Source: Paramecium tetraurelia
Taxonomy: Eukaryota > Ciliophora > Oligohymenophorea > Peniculida > Parameciidae
Assembly (NCBI RefSeq): GCF_000165425.1
Contig: NW_001799048.1
Location: 5,727-69,726 of the forward strand
Length of the DNA stretch: 64,000 nucleotides
Direction: 5' to 3'
Positions 50,401-64,000 of the stretch are shown piece by piece; positions within the stretch are counted from its first letter, which is position 1, and every line of letters begins with the position of its first letter. Under the pieces are notes generated by a model. It saw only the letters and a program-made list of their open reading frames with translations. It was not told the origin of the DNA and searched no databases. The position numbers were made by a program, and so were the translations under genes.

Positions 50401-53400
50401 CATTTGTTCTTAATTAAAGATTCAATCAAGTTGTTTCTTAGATAATTATTATTAATGTAGATAAACTATTATTACAGATATAATTAAATGTAATACTTAA
50501 GGATTAAATAAATTTGGTTGTATTAATAGATCAATAGGATAATGTTAATTTAAAGATGAACAACATTAATGTATAGAAAATACAAATGATTAAATTGGAT
50601 GTCTTGATTCATTAAATAAATAGGCTTGTATTTCTTAAAAATAAACATGTAAATTTGAGAATAATATCTGTTCTCTTCATTAAGTAAATACAATTAATGA
50701 TATCATTAATTCTACTTTATTATTCGTTTATTCTAAAAGTGTTTGTTATGCTATAGATTAACAAATAACAGATTGTTTGATATATAGTGAAATATAAAAT
50801 AGATGTATTAATGTATCTAATAGATAACCTTTTATTGATAATTGTTATAAATTTACAATGAATAAGTATGCTTGTTTATAAAAAACATTATAAACATGTG
50901 AATATAATTAAAATGAAAATAGTTGCATTTAAACATCATAATAAACTTTGAAAACTATTAATAATTGTTTTCCTGAAAAATATTTAAATTGGATTTCTTG
51001 TATATCTTTACCTTCTAATTGTAAATTCAATGGAATAAAATGTTAATCTATTGATTTAAAAGTTGATACTTGTGAATCTTTATCTAAATCTATAATTTAT
51101 AGTTAAAGCTTCAGTTTGTGCAACTACAAATGATCGAAATTGTAAATTAAATATTACTTAAAATACTTGTGAAATACTATTAGAAACTGATAATTTCTAA
51201 TGTTCAAGTCCAGGTTTAAATAGAAGAAGTTGTTTATTCTAAACAAAAGGCTATCTTTGTAGATTTCAAGATGATTAATGCATTTTTGATTTTGGATAAG
51301 CTTAATGTGAAGATATGATTAATGAAGATAAATGTTATTCAATCAAAACCAAAGGTTAATACTGTACATTTGATTCATCCAAAGGTTGTTATTCTATTGA
51401 TAATTCTTAAGGAGAATTACTTAAAATGTATTCATTCATTTAAAACTAATCCTATTACCTGTTCAAAAAGTACAGACATACCATGTTTTTACGATTAATA
51501 TAACAATATATGCATACCTTTTCTTGATAATAAAGAATATATATCAGTCTCTCAATTTAAACTGGAATAACAAAATATCATTTAATTCATTAATGTGTCA
51601 AAGATATTCTTAAGGGACTATTAAGGTATTTTGGAAAATCTAAGACAATTATGAAGAATGCTTTGAAGTCTAAGAAGCTGAACTGAGAATTTTGAAGTGT
51701 AGCGATAAACTAAATGAAAACGGATGTGTTAATATTCAAACATCATTCTAATTGTGCTAATATGAAAATTATATTTGCAAGGCAATTAATCTTGATAGCC
51801 CAAACATAAATACTAATTGTTCTTATTATCAAAAAATTAATAGTAGTGGCTATCTGTTAAATAACAACCGATAATCCTTTGTGAATATGAATATAAGTAA
51901 TAAAAGATGCTAAGAACTTACTTAAGCCTCTGAAGTGGATTGCGATTAGAACCAAACTTAAAACAAGGGGTACAATGGGTTAGCATGCAATAAAAATAAT
52001 AATTGCATCTTTTATGATGGCACTTGCTATAACAAAATTGGAGATTCAATAGCATTTTGCTCAGACGTAGATTCTACATAAATATAACTTTGTAAAGAAA
52101 TTATTACTTAAGGTTGTACTGTAACTAAAGACAGGTGCATATCATTATTACCAAACAATTATATGTCCATCAAGTGTAATGAAGCAGTTAATATAAAAGG
52201 ATGTATATAAATTTAAACTCCAGGATAAACTTGTTTTTTTGATTAATATTTAGAGATATGCAAATTCTAAAATTTATATATTGACTTTAAATCGAAATGT
52301 TTAGAGCTGAACAACATAAATTCTTTTAAATTCTGTGAATAAACTACAGATTAACCATGCAAATATAATTTAATGATGAATAAATGTGAGATTGCAGCTG
52401 GAAATAATTATGATTGTATTCGTGGATTGAATAAAATGGCATGTTATAATTTAACTGATAAATCATAATAATGCAAATATCTAAATTATTGTTATGGACC
52501 AAATGATAAAATACTGGAATGTAATCCTAATAATTATTATGATTGCTGCCGTGAAGCATTAACCAAAGAGTCATGCTTATTTCAAAAAAGATTTGAATGT
52601 TAATGGCAAAATGGATGTTAGGCTTATCAATAAAAAATTTAAAATGAATGCAATTAAATTAAAGATGCTTCAGTAACTGTTTGCACATCTATAAAGGACT
52701 CATTTTGTATATTTGATGCTGAAAACTTCAATTGTAAATAAATTACTCCTGAAAGTTGTGATGAAATCTAAACTTCTGATCAATGCAATAAAATAACAGA
52801 ATATCCTTGTATCTGGGATGAGCTTAATGAAATTTGCATCTATAAAGATAAAGATATTTTAGATTAATGCACCAACATTAGTGATAATAATGGCAATTTG
52901 AAAGCATGTACTATGATAGAAAGAAGTGGTTAAAAATGTATATTTATAGATAATTAATGTAAGACATTTTACTAAAAAGATGGGATTAATAACTGTATTA
53001 ATAATATTAATATTACATCTTGTTTATAATAAAATGTTAGTCCGTGTGAATGGGTGATAGAAGAAGTAAAAGTAAAGAAAACAAAGGATATTACAAAAAT
53101 GGAAACCATAAAAATAGGAGAGTGCTAATAATTTACTGATTTTGATAATAGAGACTGTAATTTACTTCTAAGTTAAAAATCATGTATATCAGTTAGAAAA
53201 TTAGGGTAATTTTGCAGATGGAAAAATAATTAATGCCAAAACTTTTCTTTATCTGATTATTAGATTAATAAATATAGGCAACCTGAATTAGCTTAAATAG
53301 TTAATCCAAATGTTTGTGGATTATATTAAGATTAAAGATTAATTTAATATTCTTAAGAACTTGCATCATGCATTGAAGTAAAAGATTCAAGCAAATTATC

Positions 53401-55248
53401 TTGTTAATAATCAAAATATGGTTTAAATTCAGTATCTTGTTTCAAAATTTAATCTGAATCGTGTAAGTGGAATCCTATCCACAAAACATGTGAATAAGTC
53501 ACAATAAATAATACAAATCTTACAATATCTTGTGATTTGCCTGGCCTCAATTCAAAAGCATGTACATTAATTGAAATAAATGATAGTTGCGGTTTTATTG
53601 GCAACGGTTGTAGTAAAATAGATTTAAATGTTAATTGCAAACATTAAGGATTAAACAAATTTGCATGTTTAACAATTTTGAACTATCCTTGTGCTTGGAT
53701 TAAGAATGAAGAGGATGAAAACTATCATTGTGATGACTATTAACCATATGATACTTGCAACAATATTAATCTGTAAGTTAACTCTATGGTATGCTCCTCT
53801 GGTTTAAATTGATGCTTGTTATTATAATAAATAAACTCAAAGTTGTGAATCTCCTAAAGAAACTTTGGATGGTTGTGATATTGAGGGTTTAAATTACATA
53901 GCATGTTCTGAAATAAAAGGATGTTATTTTGAAAATCATAAATGCTAAACACTTAATGAAGAAACATATAGTTGCCTTTAATATCCTAAAGCTCATTAAG
54001 ATATTTGTAAAAATGCTTATGATTTATGTAAATATAGTCCTTTAAATTATGGTTGCGTACCTGCTTAATCCAATGAAATATGCAAAAGAGAAGGTTTAAG
54101 TTAATCCGGTTGTGTCAAATCATAAAATTAGTGCTTTTGGAATAAAAATAATTGTGAATGCTTGAGCATTTAAAATGTTTTTCCATTTTGTGATTAAATA
54201 TTTGACTCTCAAAAATGTAATAAATTTAAACATTGCTAATATGACTATATGAAAACAAATAATAATGAAGTTAATTAATAAATTGAAAATTAAAATTTAG
54301 GGACTTGTCGACGAAAGCTTTGCTCAGAACTTACAAAAGGGTAATGTTAAAAGTTTTAAATATTGGATGATTATTGCTATTTAAACAATTAAAATAAATG
54401 TTAGAAGGCAAATTCATGCGAGGAAGTTAAAAATGCAAGCGAAATGTGCTCAAATTTAGTCATTAATGGTATTCCTTGTACAGAACATTCAGATAATATT
54501 ACTTGTAAGAAATTAGAGTGTTCAAAATTGGATTATAAATAGTGTAAATTATTTTTTCTTTATTGCACTTTTACTGACCTTTGTAAACCCATATTATGTT
54601 AAGAATTGGAATCTGAAGACTCATGTAGATTTCATAATTGCCAATGGAACTACAATCAAAGTAAATGCAGTAATAATTAGCCATGCGAGAGTTATTCTAC
54701 ATCAGATTTGTGCAATTAAAATTCCTATAATAATGTTAAATGCATCTGGAAAATTGATAATGAAGAGAGATTTTGTACTGCTAAAGGATGTAGAGAGTTA
54801 GTTAAATTATAGGAATGTAGAAATACGTTTATACAAAAAAATATATGTGTCCGCCTTCAAGATGACACATGTTTATAATGTGAAGAAATTAAAGATTCAT
54901 GTTTATGCATTGATCAAGAGTATTGCAGTTTCAACTATATTTTGCGATAATGCTAATCTATAAATTGCATTAAGTTAAATAATGAAAAAAAATGTTAACA
55001 ATATCATTTTTGTTAATACAATTCCTCAAATAAGGTAAGAGTAAAATCTAATCTAGACTTGTCACTTTAATTGCGCTAATTATGATAATAACCTTGATTG
55101 TAGTAATGATTCTTCCAACTGTAAGTGGAATAATGAATAAAATAGTTGTACATTAATAAAAGTAGTTATCGATCCGTCTCCACCAGTAAATAATTTTGAT
55201 TGGAAACTTTGTACTTGTGTTTGTATTCTTTTTTGGATACTAATTTGA
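44484..55248 (+). CDS. giant cysteine-rich surface-antigen-like protein
   Basis: About 3,580 residues. A secretion signal is clear (MFKLICLFVFTLAGC). After it come dozens of cysteine-rich units of roughly 60-75 residues, with the rhythm Cys-x2-Leu-Asn-x2-Ala/Gly-Cys-Leu ... Cys-x-Trp/Phe ... Cys (for example CNSLNKQACL, CSDLNKFGC, CSSPGLNRRSCLFQ). The end is hydrophobic (LCTCVCILFWILI), fitting a membrane or lipid anchor. The layout recalls Paramecium surface (immobilisation) antigens and related ciliate cysteine-rich proteins, which coat the cell. A 31-nt intron at 51,072-51,102 is supported by its presence in the second copy. Other frame changes (for example near 44,630 and 45,008) are undecided between short introns and base errors. 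It converges with the next gene, 58 bp apart. Confidence 0.7.
49921..51155 (+). repeat. 1.24-kb inverted repeat, left copy
   Basis: This is almost identical to the reverse complement of 58,713-59,950. I compared the whole tract by eye and found one substitution (near 51,094), a 1-base indel (near 50,247) and a 2-base indel (near 50,539). Outside the limits identity falls at once to that of distant repeat units. The tract encodes about 400 residues of cysteine-rich units in the plus-strand gene. Confidence 0.93.
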
Positions 55249-55306
55249 CCTAACTAAATTAATTATTTAGTTTTTAATATAAATATAAATTATATAATTC
55301 ATATAC

Positions 55307-58300
55307 TCAATATTAAAGAATTTAAATGAGTATTATTATTCTAAAAATTATACTATGGATATCCGAAACTACAATAATTGAGGAAGGTTCCGTATATTTG
55401 TAGAATTTTTTCTCTAATTAAATACATAATTTAGAATTTTTATCCCAAGTACAATATGATTCAAAATGGTTACATTGCTAGCGGTTATAATTATTTTCGC
55501 AAAGTGGAATACATATCTACTTTATATGTTGATAAATACCTGGCCCTTCTCATTAAATTAACATCTGTCAGCCGGACAAGTTTCATGATTGAAGCTTCCA
55601 CATTATTTAGACTTACAAAGATTATCAAATTTATCATATTCACAATAATTTTCGTACTACAAACAAATACAAGGATCCATAATCTCTTAACAACTTACAC
55701 AGGTTGAATCTGATAAAGGAACACAGACATCATCACCAATTTAAGCTCCATTACACAAAGAATACTTAATTAATAGATATCTACATCCTATAACTGAACA
55801 AAAATAATCCTCCCCTTCCTCTTCAATTAAAGCACACTATTTACCATTTTGTTAAACTAACATGCAATTTTCTTTGTTTTGAGAAGCACAAAATTGTGAG
55901 TTCATACAACTTTTATTTTATTCAAGCCATTCACATTTCTTGTCAATGCATTTCTATTTTATAGTAAAACGATAACATTCTAATGTCTTACATATTTCCT
56001 CAAAAATGCAATCTTGAGGAAATTATTAACAGGTGTAAGCATCTAGACTCTCGCAATCTGGTGAAGTTATACAATTCTTATTATTTGAATCTCTAAAACA
56101 TTGTTTGTTCTTTAGGGTATATATCAAGCAATTATTTTAAGGATTCACTATATCATCACATGTTTTTGCCAAATTGCATTTATTATCCTAGGTTAAATAA
56201 CATATATCAGTATCTAATTTCTAACCGTCACATTAATCTATTGAATAATAATCGCATGTCCTTCTTAAACATTTTACTAAATTTTAATCGATTATTTCTT
56301 AACTAATATCAACATTATATTAAGGATTAGAAGGTGCAACATAACAATAATTTAAATTTTAACATTTTCTGGAATTTGTGATAAATGAGCAATCTGGATA
56401 TTAAGTTAGTATAGCCTTACATAGACATTGAGATTAATTCCATTGACAATCTAATAAATCATCGCAGCCAACTTAATTAATCCCTTTTGTTGAACATATA
56501 TCCTATAACTCTGATGATATGCAACCATATCCTAAATTATTATATTTACATCTATTCCTTTAAATTTAAGTACAAACCTTATGATTAGAAAATAGAGCAT
56601 CTTCACAATTTAAATTCATCGTTTTTTCATATTTCATACACCTACCTTGTAAATAAACACAATTTTCAATTTTAGAACATCCAATACCATTAATACCTGG
56701 TAGATTACAATTAATTTCTTATTGGGCTTTAAATAAAATGCAATTTCTTATTATAGAATTATAAAAGCAAGGAGCATCTAAAATTTAAGTGCATACAAAT
56801 GCATTAACCTAATGATTATAGCCTAAACAAGCATCAAAATCTTGAATTAATTTACATTAATATTATAAAAGATAATCATCTTAGACCCATCCACAAGGAT
56901 AATTTGTGATTTAAAGGCATGCATGCTCATTTAACCCTGGATAATCACAAGAAATTTTAGTTACATCAACTTGATCACAATCATTTTCTTTTGATCCACA
57001 AGGAAGAGATACTTATATTGATGAACATGATGCAGGGTTAATATTTTTTAAGCTGCAACTACTACTCTATATATTAAATTTAAGACATTTTTTTTTTGTG
57101 TCATCCCATTTACATTGTTGGTCTTTAATATTCAAACAAGCTTGCTTATTCATACCTTTAAAATCACAAGTTAGATTCTTTAGATTTGATGCATTTAAGC
57201 ATTTAAAGTACTTAGTATCACATATTACACTAGAACCATCATTTATTAATCCACATGTATTACAGTTACACTAAGATAAGGATGAGAAAGATAAAATTTA
57301 ATTAGTTTCAACATTTTTACATTAATTGTCTTTCCATTAACAAAATGTAACAGGGGTATTAATATTCAAACAAGCAAGATAACTAAGATTTGAATCACAT
57401 TAATGACTAGATTGTTGATTGAAATCAAGACATAGTTATTTTTAATTTTGATCCCAAATACATTCGTATAATACTTATTATAAGCAAGATAATTTATTCA
57501 CTTTTTATGAACAGCCTACCACTTATTATTACGTATAATCAGTGCATTGATTTTAAAAGATACACATTTATCCTTGTTTTACAACATCTAAGCATGTTCT
57601 TTCGCTACCCCATTAATCTTATATATCTTAACATCCATCATTAGGATTCTTTACTTTTGTTAAGCATTAGGCTTTGATAAAATCCCAATAACAAGGTAAA
57701 TTATTAAATTAAATACATTATTCTTTTGTTTAAACTTATTCACAATGATTTGGTTGAATTTCTACACATCCTAATTTATCCAAATTGAAAATACAAATAA
57801 CATCCTTAATATTATAACATACTTTTCTTGAAACATTATTTAAAGTTAAACATTCTTAATTCGATTCTGAATATTATTTACATTCTTCATTTTACCACTA
57901 ACATAAAAATTTATCCTAAAATAAACAACTTTCAATAGTATTAGCTTAGAAGCAACAATCTTTGATTTTTATAGGGTCACAGTTAAGAATATTGTAATTA
58001 GGTCCGTAACAGTAATTATAGAATTTACATTATAAAGATTATTAAGTATGTGTTAAGCAAGCAATTTAATTCAAACCTCTTATGCATTAAAATTCTATAT
58101 CTCCTTGGGCATTTTCGCATTTATGCTCTAAGGAATTGTGTTTGCAAGGAACAGCAAAGATTTGTTCACAAAATACTTAGCTATTAATTTAAGAGATACT
58201 TTTACAAATACCTGACCGTATTTCTAAATTTATAAGCTCACAAATATTATTTTACTCATTAAATTGACAAAATTGTTTTTTTGTAATGATGTTGATGCAC

Positions 58301-61300
58301 CCAATTTTATTTGAAACTTGATTACATTCTAATTATGAATATTCACTAGGATTTATTGCAACACATTTATTTTACTCTATTTTACATCCTTCTCTTAAAG
58401 GCTTGTTGCATTCATTGACAGGAAATTCACTACAATATTTAATATTCTCAGTTGCCTTTTTTTAATAGCATCCATTTGAAAAAGTACAATCTGAGGATTT
58501 TAAATCACATGCCATTTTACTATATCCAAGCTATTCTGGATTAGCATCAACACATTGAATTTGGTTAATCGATATAACCTTCTCGCATGAATACATTTAA
58601 TTATTAAATTAACAAGCTTCAATTTCATTTACCTAACAAAAAATTCCTGAATTTACTTTCTAAATATTACTGCAATGAAATGATTTAAAATTTTAAGGAT
58701 CTTAAAATTAGCAATATTTAATTTACAATTTCGATCATTTGTAGTTGCACAAACTGAAGCTTTAACTATAAATTTTAGATTTAGATAAAGATTCACAAGT
58801 ATCAACTTTTAAATCAATAGATTAACATTTTATTCCATTGAATTTACAATTAGAAGGTAAAGATATACAAGAAATCCAATTTAAATATTTTTCAGGAAAA
58901 CAATTATTAATAGTTTTCAAAGTTTATTATGATGTTTAAATGCAACTATTTTCATTTTAATTATATTCACATGTTTATAATGTTTTTTATAAACAAGCAT
59001 ACTTATTCATTGTAAATTTATAACAATTATCAATAAAAGGTTATCTATTAGATACATTAATACATCTATTTTATATTTCACTATATATCAAACAATCTGT
59101 TATTTGTTAATCTATAGCATAACAAACACTTTTAGAATAAACGAATAATAAAGTAGAATTAATGATATCATTAATTGTATTTACTTAATGAAGAGAACAG
59201 ATATTATTCTCAAATTTACATGTTTATTTTTAAGAAATACAAGCCTATTTATTTAATGAATCAAGACATCCAATTTAATCATTTGTATTTTCTATACATT
59301 AATGTTGTTCATCTTTAAATTAACATTATCTTCTATTGATCTATTAATACAACCAAATTTATTTAATCCTTAAGTATTACATTTAATTATATCTGTAATA
59401 ATAGTTTATCTACATTAATAATAATTATCTAAGAAACAACTTGATTGAATCTTTAATTAAGAACAAATGTTTTAACTAAAATGTGTAATATATGATTATT
59501 AAGTATTTGATAATACAGAATTACATGATATTACTTTATCATTTAATATAGCCCATTAACATTTATAAAGATCTGACCATACACATGACATGATTGATTA
59601 ATTTAAACATCCAAATTTATTTAAATTCTGAACATTATGTAATTTGATTATCATTCTTCATACACTTTAAATTAATTGAATCCCATAAACAAGATTCCTT
59701 TAATGAAAATAAGCAAAGATCTTCATTTAATAATAAATTACAAGAACCTTAAGTTGGATCAAACTATGTACAATAACCAATATTCTAATCAAACCAACAA
59801 TCTTACTAGAATTATATACAAGCATCTTAATTATAAATTGAACAATCTCTACTATCAGATCCGGTTATTCTATCTATTTATTTACATTCATAATCTTCCC
59901 ATTTACATTTTATCCCTTTTGTCATTTATAAACATGCCTATTTGTTTAATAGGTTGCATTTTGAAACACTTCTCGTCAGAAGATAATAGCAAATATGATT
60001 ATTAATGTCATATTAAGTACTAGCACCCTTACATAGAGTGCAGGCTTTCTTTGTTGTGTAATATCCCTTCAATTGCTCGCATGTATAATGAGTTGCATCT
60101 TCGCATTTATTATTATTAAAACTTTGCATGCCTATTCAACCAAAGTACAAACAATCAGACTTACTCAGAATATTTAATTGATTAACTTCATGACATAAAT
60201 AATATTTGTTTGATGCATCAGGTCTTAGTTATGGAGCAAGTGGATATTATTGGCAATATCCAACAAAATCAAATACACAATTGCATTCTTCACAAAGCGA
60301 TTTACTAAAACTTGAATCACAAATACATTAATTGTATTAATTTTTCTTTATAGTACTAACACAACGATTTAACTCAAAGCGACATGGATCTCTTGCTAAT
60401 GCACAATAAGCAGGAGAAATATCTTAAGTAATAGCATCACAATATATATCTTCAGTCAGAGTCACAGGTTCACATATCTAAATTGGTCTTTATAAAGAGA
60501 AGCATTAACTTTAGGTCGGTAATATTTTCATTTATCCAGCTTTACAAATTACTTTTTAATTAGAACTGCTTAAACAAGAATTTAAGAAACTGTTAGGTTA
60601 GCATTCTGTGCTACTTTTACAAATTTGCTTTTTTGGATCACATTACAAAGCATTTTGAGTAGGTTTACATCTGCTAGAAATTGATGAACAATTAGGTATT
60701 TTATTTTCATTTCCTTTTAATTATTAACATCCTCCTTAATTTAAATCAAAGAAACATTCTTCTAAAACGCCATATAAACAAAGTGATTTTGAGAAAGTAT
60801 TTTTGCATCTTAATTCAATATAACCAAATCCTTTACAAATAGGAACTACTTTATAAATAGTTTTCTCGAAACATTAAGCAAATTTTAGAGTCCAACTTTT
60901 GGAAACATAATCAGGACACTAATCATTACTGCAGGAGACTTGACTGTAAGTACATTCTTTATTCTGACATATATTTTAATAATAGCTGGTTTGAAAGGTA
61001 ATATAATCAGTAACAGAAGTATACCCACATTCAAAACTTTCATAGCATGAGGAATATCCTGAATTATTGCATCTCCCTTGGCAAGATTAATGACCAATTA
61101 GAGCATCACTAATAATTTCTTATGGATTTTAGTCACTTTATTGATTGCAGATCATATCACCGTTTTTTTAACATCGTTTTGAGCATAATTAATTTTACTT
61201 AATACCTAAATACAACGTGCCATCATCATTTATTTTAATTGGATCTTTGTAAATGGTTGGACAATCAGAATCTGTTTAACAAAGTTTATCTTAATAATCA

Positions 61301-64000
61301 CATGTTTTATTTAAGCCACATTGTAAAGGAGCAGAAGTTCCTGGAAATATTATCTTATTTGTTTTGGAATATACTTCTGGGGTTTTTACGAATTAATTGC
61401 AGTAATTTGTACAATTATCTATTTAATACCTGTATTCATAAACTGAACTTTTTTCGGTATTTTCTTTATCAAAAAATAATACATTTAAAATTTTGACTTA
61501 ACACCCATAAATTTGATTATGCCATTCACATTTATTTTCATAATTACACTTTTACTTTTTATCTTCACTCCCAAAACATTTATCTTCAGAATAAGTCTAT
61601 TTTATTGATTCATCAATGGAAGAGCAAGATAATTTATTATAATGATTTCCATTATATAATTAGGCACCTAAAGAAGAGCACGTTTAAGACTGAGGAATAT
61701 CTGCAACTAAACATTATAATTTGGATTTAGAAAAGTAACATTATTTAGAAATATTCATGCAAACTTCAATATTTATAAGATTGGAAGTTGTACATACTGA
61801 TTAATCATCTGTGAAAAATTAACATGGAGGCATTTTAGTAGTATCATATACACAATTATATCCTCTTGTCAAATATAAGCAAGCATATTAATTTATCATC
61901 TAAAAACAGGAGTTTTGATTATTTGAATTTTCAATAAATATACACTTATTTTTCTTATCATCATATGTATATCCAGCTCCTGTTATCTATAGACAAGATA
62001 ATGGATTAAACAAATTATTTTTATTTAAATCTCTGAAATCGCTATAAGGAGTTTAATTAAAGGTAACACATTCATATAATGAATCATCCCACATGCAAGG
62101 TTCCTTAGTTACTTACTTACATAGAACATAATTTAAATTATCATTGCATCCTAATTCAACTATTTATTTTAATGACCCTATTTCATAACATGTTGAGTTT
62201 TCAATACTCCATCTACAATTTCCCTATGTATTTTTATAGCAAGTATATTTATTAGTTCCGATTACATCACATTTATTTGAACTTTTATTTGTCAAAATGC
62301 ATTTATAATTTTACCATTCACATTATTAATTAGGAAGGTCAATTTATGAGCACGACTTTTATGATACATACCCTTTAGAATCAAAATAGTTACATGGAAC
62401 ATAAGTATAAGCAGTTATGCATCTATCTAAATCAAAAGAAAAAAAACAAGAAGAGTAAATATTTTCTTTACATGCTTTAATATTTTAATTCTGATCGCAA
62501 GTAGTTATATCTGCAAATTCATCTAATGAGATTGTGACACATTTTAATAGCTTTTTATCCCATTTACAATAATTATTTTCGGTAAATCTTAAGCATATAT
62601 TAGAATTGCCTTGAACATCCTCACATCGTGCATAATATGGAGGTGAAGTTTAATAATTCCTACTAATACAACGATGATTTTAAGGATCGTATTCAAAATA
62701 TTTTTCAATGTTGAAAATAGTTAAGGATGCTTCAATTGCCAAACAAGCAAAACGATTTAAAATAGAAGGAGCTTCTGTAAAAATTTTATAATTCTTATAG
62801 TTTTCAAAGTTGATGTTAACGCATGAAAATCCATTAAAATAACATCTTTAAGAAGTCGACCATTCAATCATATGACATGAATTTTTACCCATTTATGAAC
62901 ACTTAAATCCATCAACCTCATTAGCATTATAAAATTGTTTAACAGCTTCTTCATTTTTTATATCAACTTAATTTTATGTCAATTCTTTACACCTATAATT
63001 ATCGAAGTAGCAATAACTACTAGAATTCTTGGTTAAAAAACTGCATGAATGTTAATTTATTCCATTAAATCTACCTTCAGTACAACAATTTGTTTCACAA
63101 AGTTCGTTACCATCTAAGAGATCACAAGAAAAATTATTTGAGTTATATTTACAATAGCCAACTTTTTATTTTTCATTACTAGGTATATAATCTGGATTTT
63201 CCATGATTACAGATGCGCATACATTACTATTAACGTTTTTAAATTCTGTGCATTTTTAATTCATATTCACAATGATTTGTCCACATTTATCTAATGTTTC
63301 TTTCCATCCACATAATTATCCTGGTTTTGATATTTATTTACATATCTTTTCAGTAGGAGAACTTTTATCACATTCTATATCGTCCAAACTGTTAATCGAT
63401 ATTTGATTATTATTCGACTCAGACTCTTAAGAAGAATTTTAGGAAGGAATTTAAGATTTGAAGAGCTGGCATTCTATAGTAGCCTGATTAAAGTAACATT
63501 AATCTTCTAATTAAGCACAAGCAAATGCATTCAAACCAGATGTATCACATTTCATTATTTATTTAACAGAATTGACGCATCCCTTAGCAGCATTTTCAAA
63601 TCTACAAGGTTCTGATTTAAATTAAATCATAGCACAACTCTTAGAATTTGAATATATCATTTCTTAACAAGAAACATCTGAAAGCTCTTTAGGATTAAAA
63701 ATCTTAACGCATTCATTTTAATACCACCTACAGGCCGTCTATGGTTTGATTATACTAGCACAAAGTATTCTATTTAATCCTAATAATTTGTTTTCACAAT
63801 CCAATGAAATTAGCAATTAAACTTAAGTTTATAATTAATCTACTTTCTAACATCTTTGATTTGATTTATTATAATAACACCCAGATACTTCGTTTTCTAT
63901 TACTTGAGAACAGGAATTAGGATTTGCATTGCCTAAGCTTTCGCAAGTTGTTTTATATGGCAAAATGACTATATATATGCATCCATTAATTGTCCATTAA
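55307..64000 (-). CDS. giant cysteine-rich surface-antigen-like protein, N-terminus outside the window
   Basis: The last 2,880 or so residues of a paralogue of the plus-strand gene, read from the right edge to TGA at 55,307-55,309. It has the same cysteine-rich unit pattern. Near the end are dense Cys segments (CVSCQEIMDPCIC, CGSFNHETCPADRCQF, CNHFESYCTWDKNSKLC), and the tail is hydrophobic (IIFRIIILIQIL), fitting a membrane anchor. A 20-nt intron at 55,520-55,539 restores the frame just before the last unit. A 31-nt intron at 58,766-58,796 matches that of the plus-strand gene. Relative to the plus-strand copy there is one extra base near 59,625 and two near 59,331, which would disrupt about 290 nt if real. 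It is probably a surface protein; it may be a pseudogene if the frame changes are genuine. Confidence 0.62.
58713..59950 (-). repeat. 1.24-kb inverted repeat, right copy
   Basis: The reverse complement of 49,921-51,155, 3 bp longer owing to a 1-base and a 2-base insertion (near 59,625 and 59,331). It lies inside the minus-strand cysteine-rich gene at roughly the position its partner holds in the plus-strand gene: 3.4 kb from the stop here, 4.1 kb there. Confidence 0.93.

Noticed and set aside
1-64000. Germline internal eliminated sequences (TA-bounded inserts) as the cause of the frame breaks
   Set aside because: The breaks in the dynein and other genes are single bases, not 26-bp or longer TA-flanked inserts, and long genes show no such insertions.

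Overview
The window looks like macronuclear DNA of a ciliate, most probably a Paramecium species. TAA and TAG stand at conserved glutamine positions in every recognisable gene, TGA is the only stop that ends them, base composition is very AT-rich, and introns are tiny (20-31 nt, several exactly 25 nt, usually GTA...TAG). Because TAA and TAG are sense codons, ordinary six-frame ORFs only show fragments; the models here were built by hand with the ciliate code, and splice sites are inferred from frame and protein pattern. Genes are packed closely (16, 27, 58 and 61 bp between some neighbours). Layout: 1-5.5 kb is almost empty apart from WD40 remains. 5.5-8.0 kb (+) holds a VIT/vWA protein. 8.2-17 kb is a cluster of WD40-repeat paralogues, three intact on the minus strand and two decayed on the plus strand, with a uracil phosphoribosyltransferase-like relic between them. 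17.8-22.1 kb (-) holds a DUSP-USP deubiquitinase and a RhoGEF-PH-PX-FERM protein. 22.5-30.6 kb carries a membrane protein (-), an uncharacterised propeller-like protein (+), a two-PH-domain protein (+), a multi-pass membrane protein (-), two small unknown proteins (+) and an EAF6-like NuA4 subunit (+). 30.7-43.3 kb (+) is a complete axonemal dynein heavy chain with N-terminal Kelch and IPT domains. 44.5-64 kb is a pair of giant cysteine-rich, surface-antigen-like genes that converge tail to tail with 58 bp between their stops; each contains the same 1.24 kb tract, almost identical and in inverted orientation. The functions do not form one pathway. The most striking feature is the convergent cysteine-rich pair, whose inverted tracts could allow the 3' halves of the two genes to be exchanged by inversion or gene conversion. 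A recurrent complication is single-base frame breaks in otherwise well-kept genes (eight in the dynein, four in the multi-pass membrane gene, three in the PH gene, one in the vWA gene). In each case the inferred indels bring the total length back to a whole number of codons, and no in-frame TGA substitutions accompany them, which points to consensus sequence errors rather than decay. Real pseudogenes are present as well: one WD40 relic has four in-frame TGAs plus indels. Nothing has been searched against a database; family names rest on motifs read by eye.
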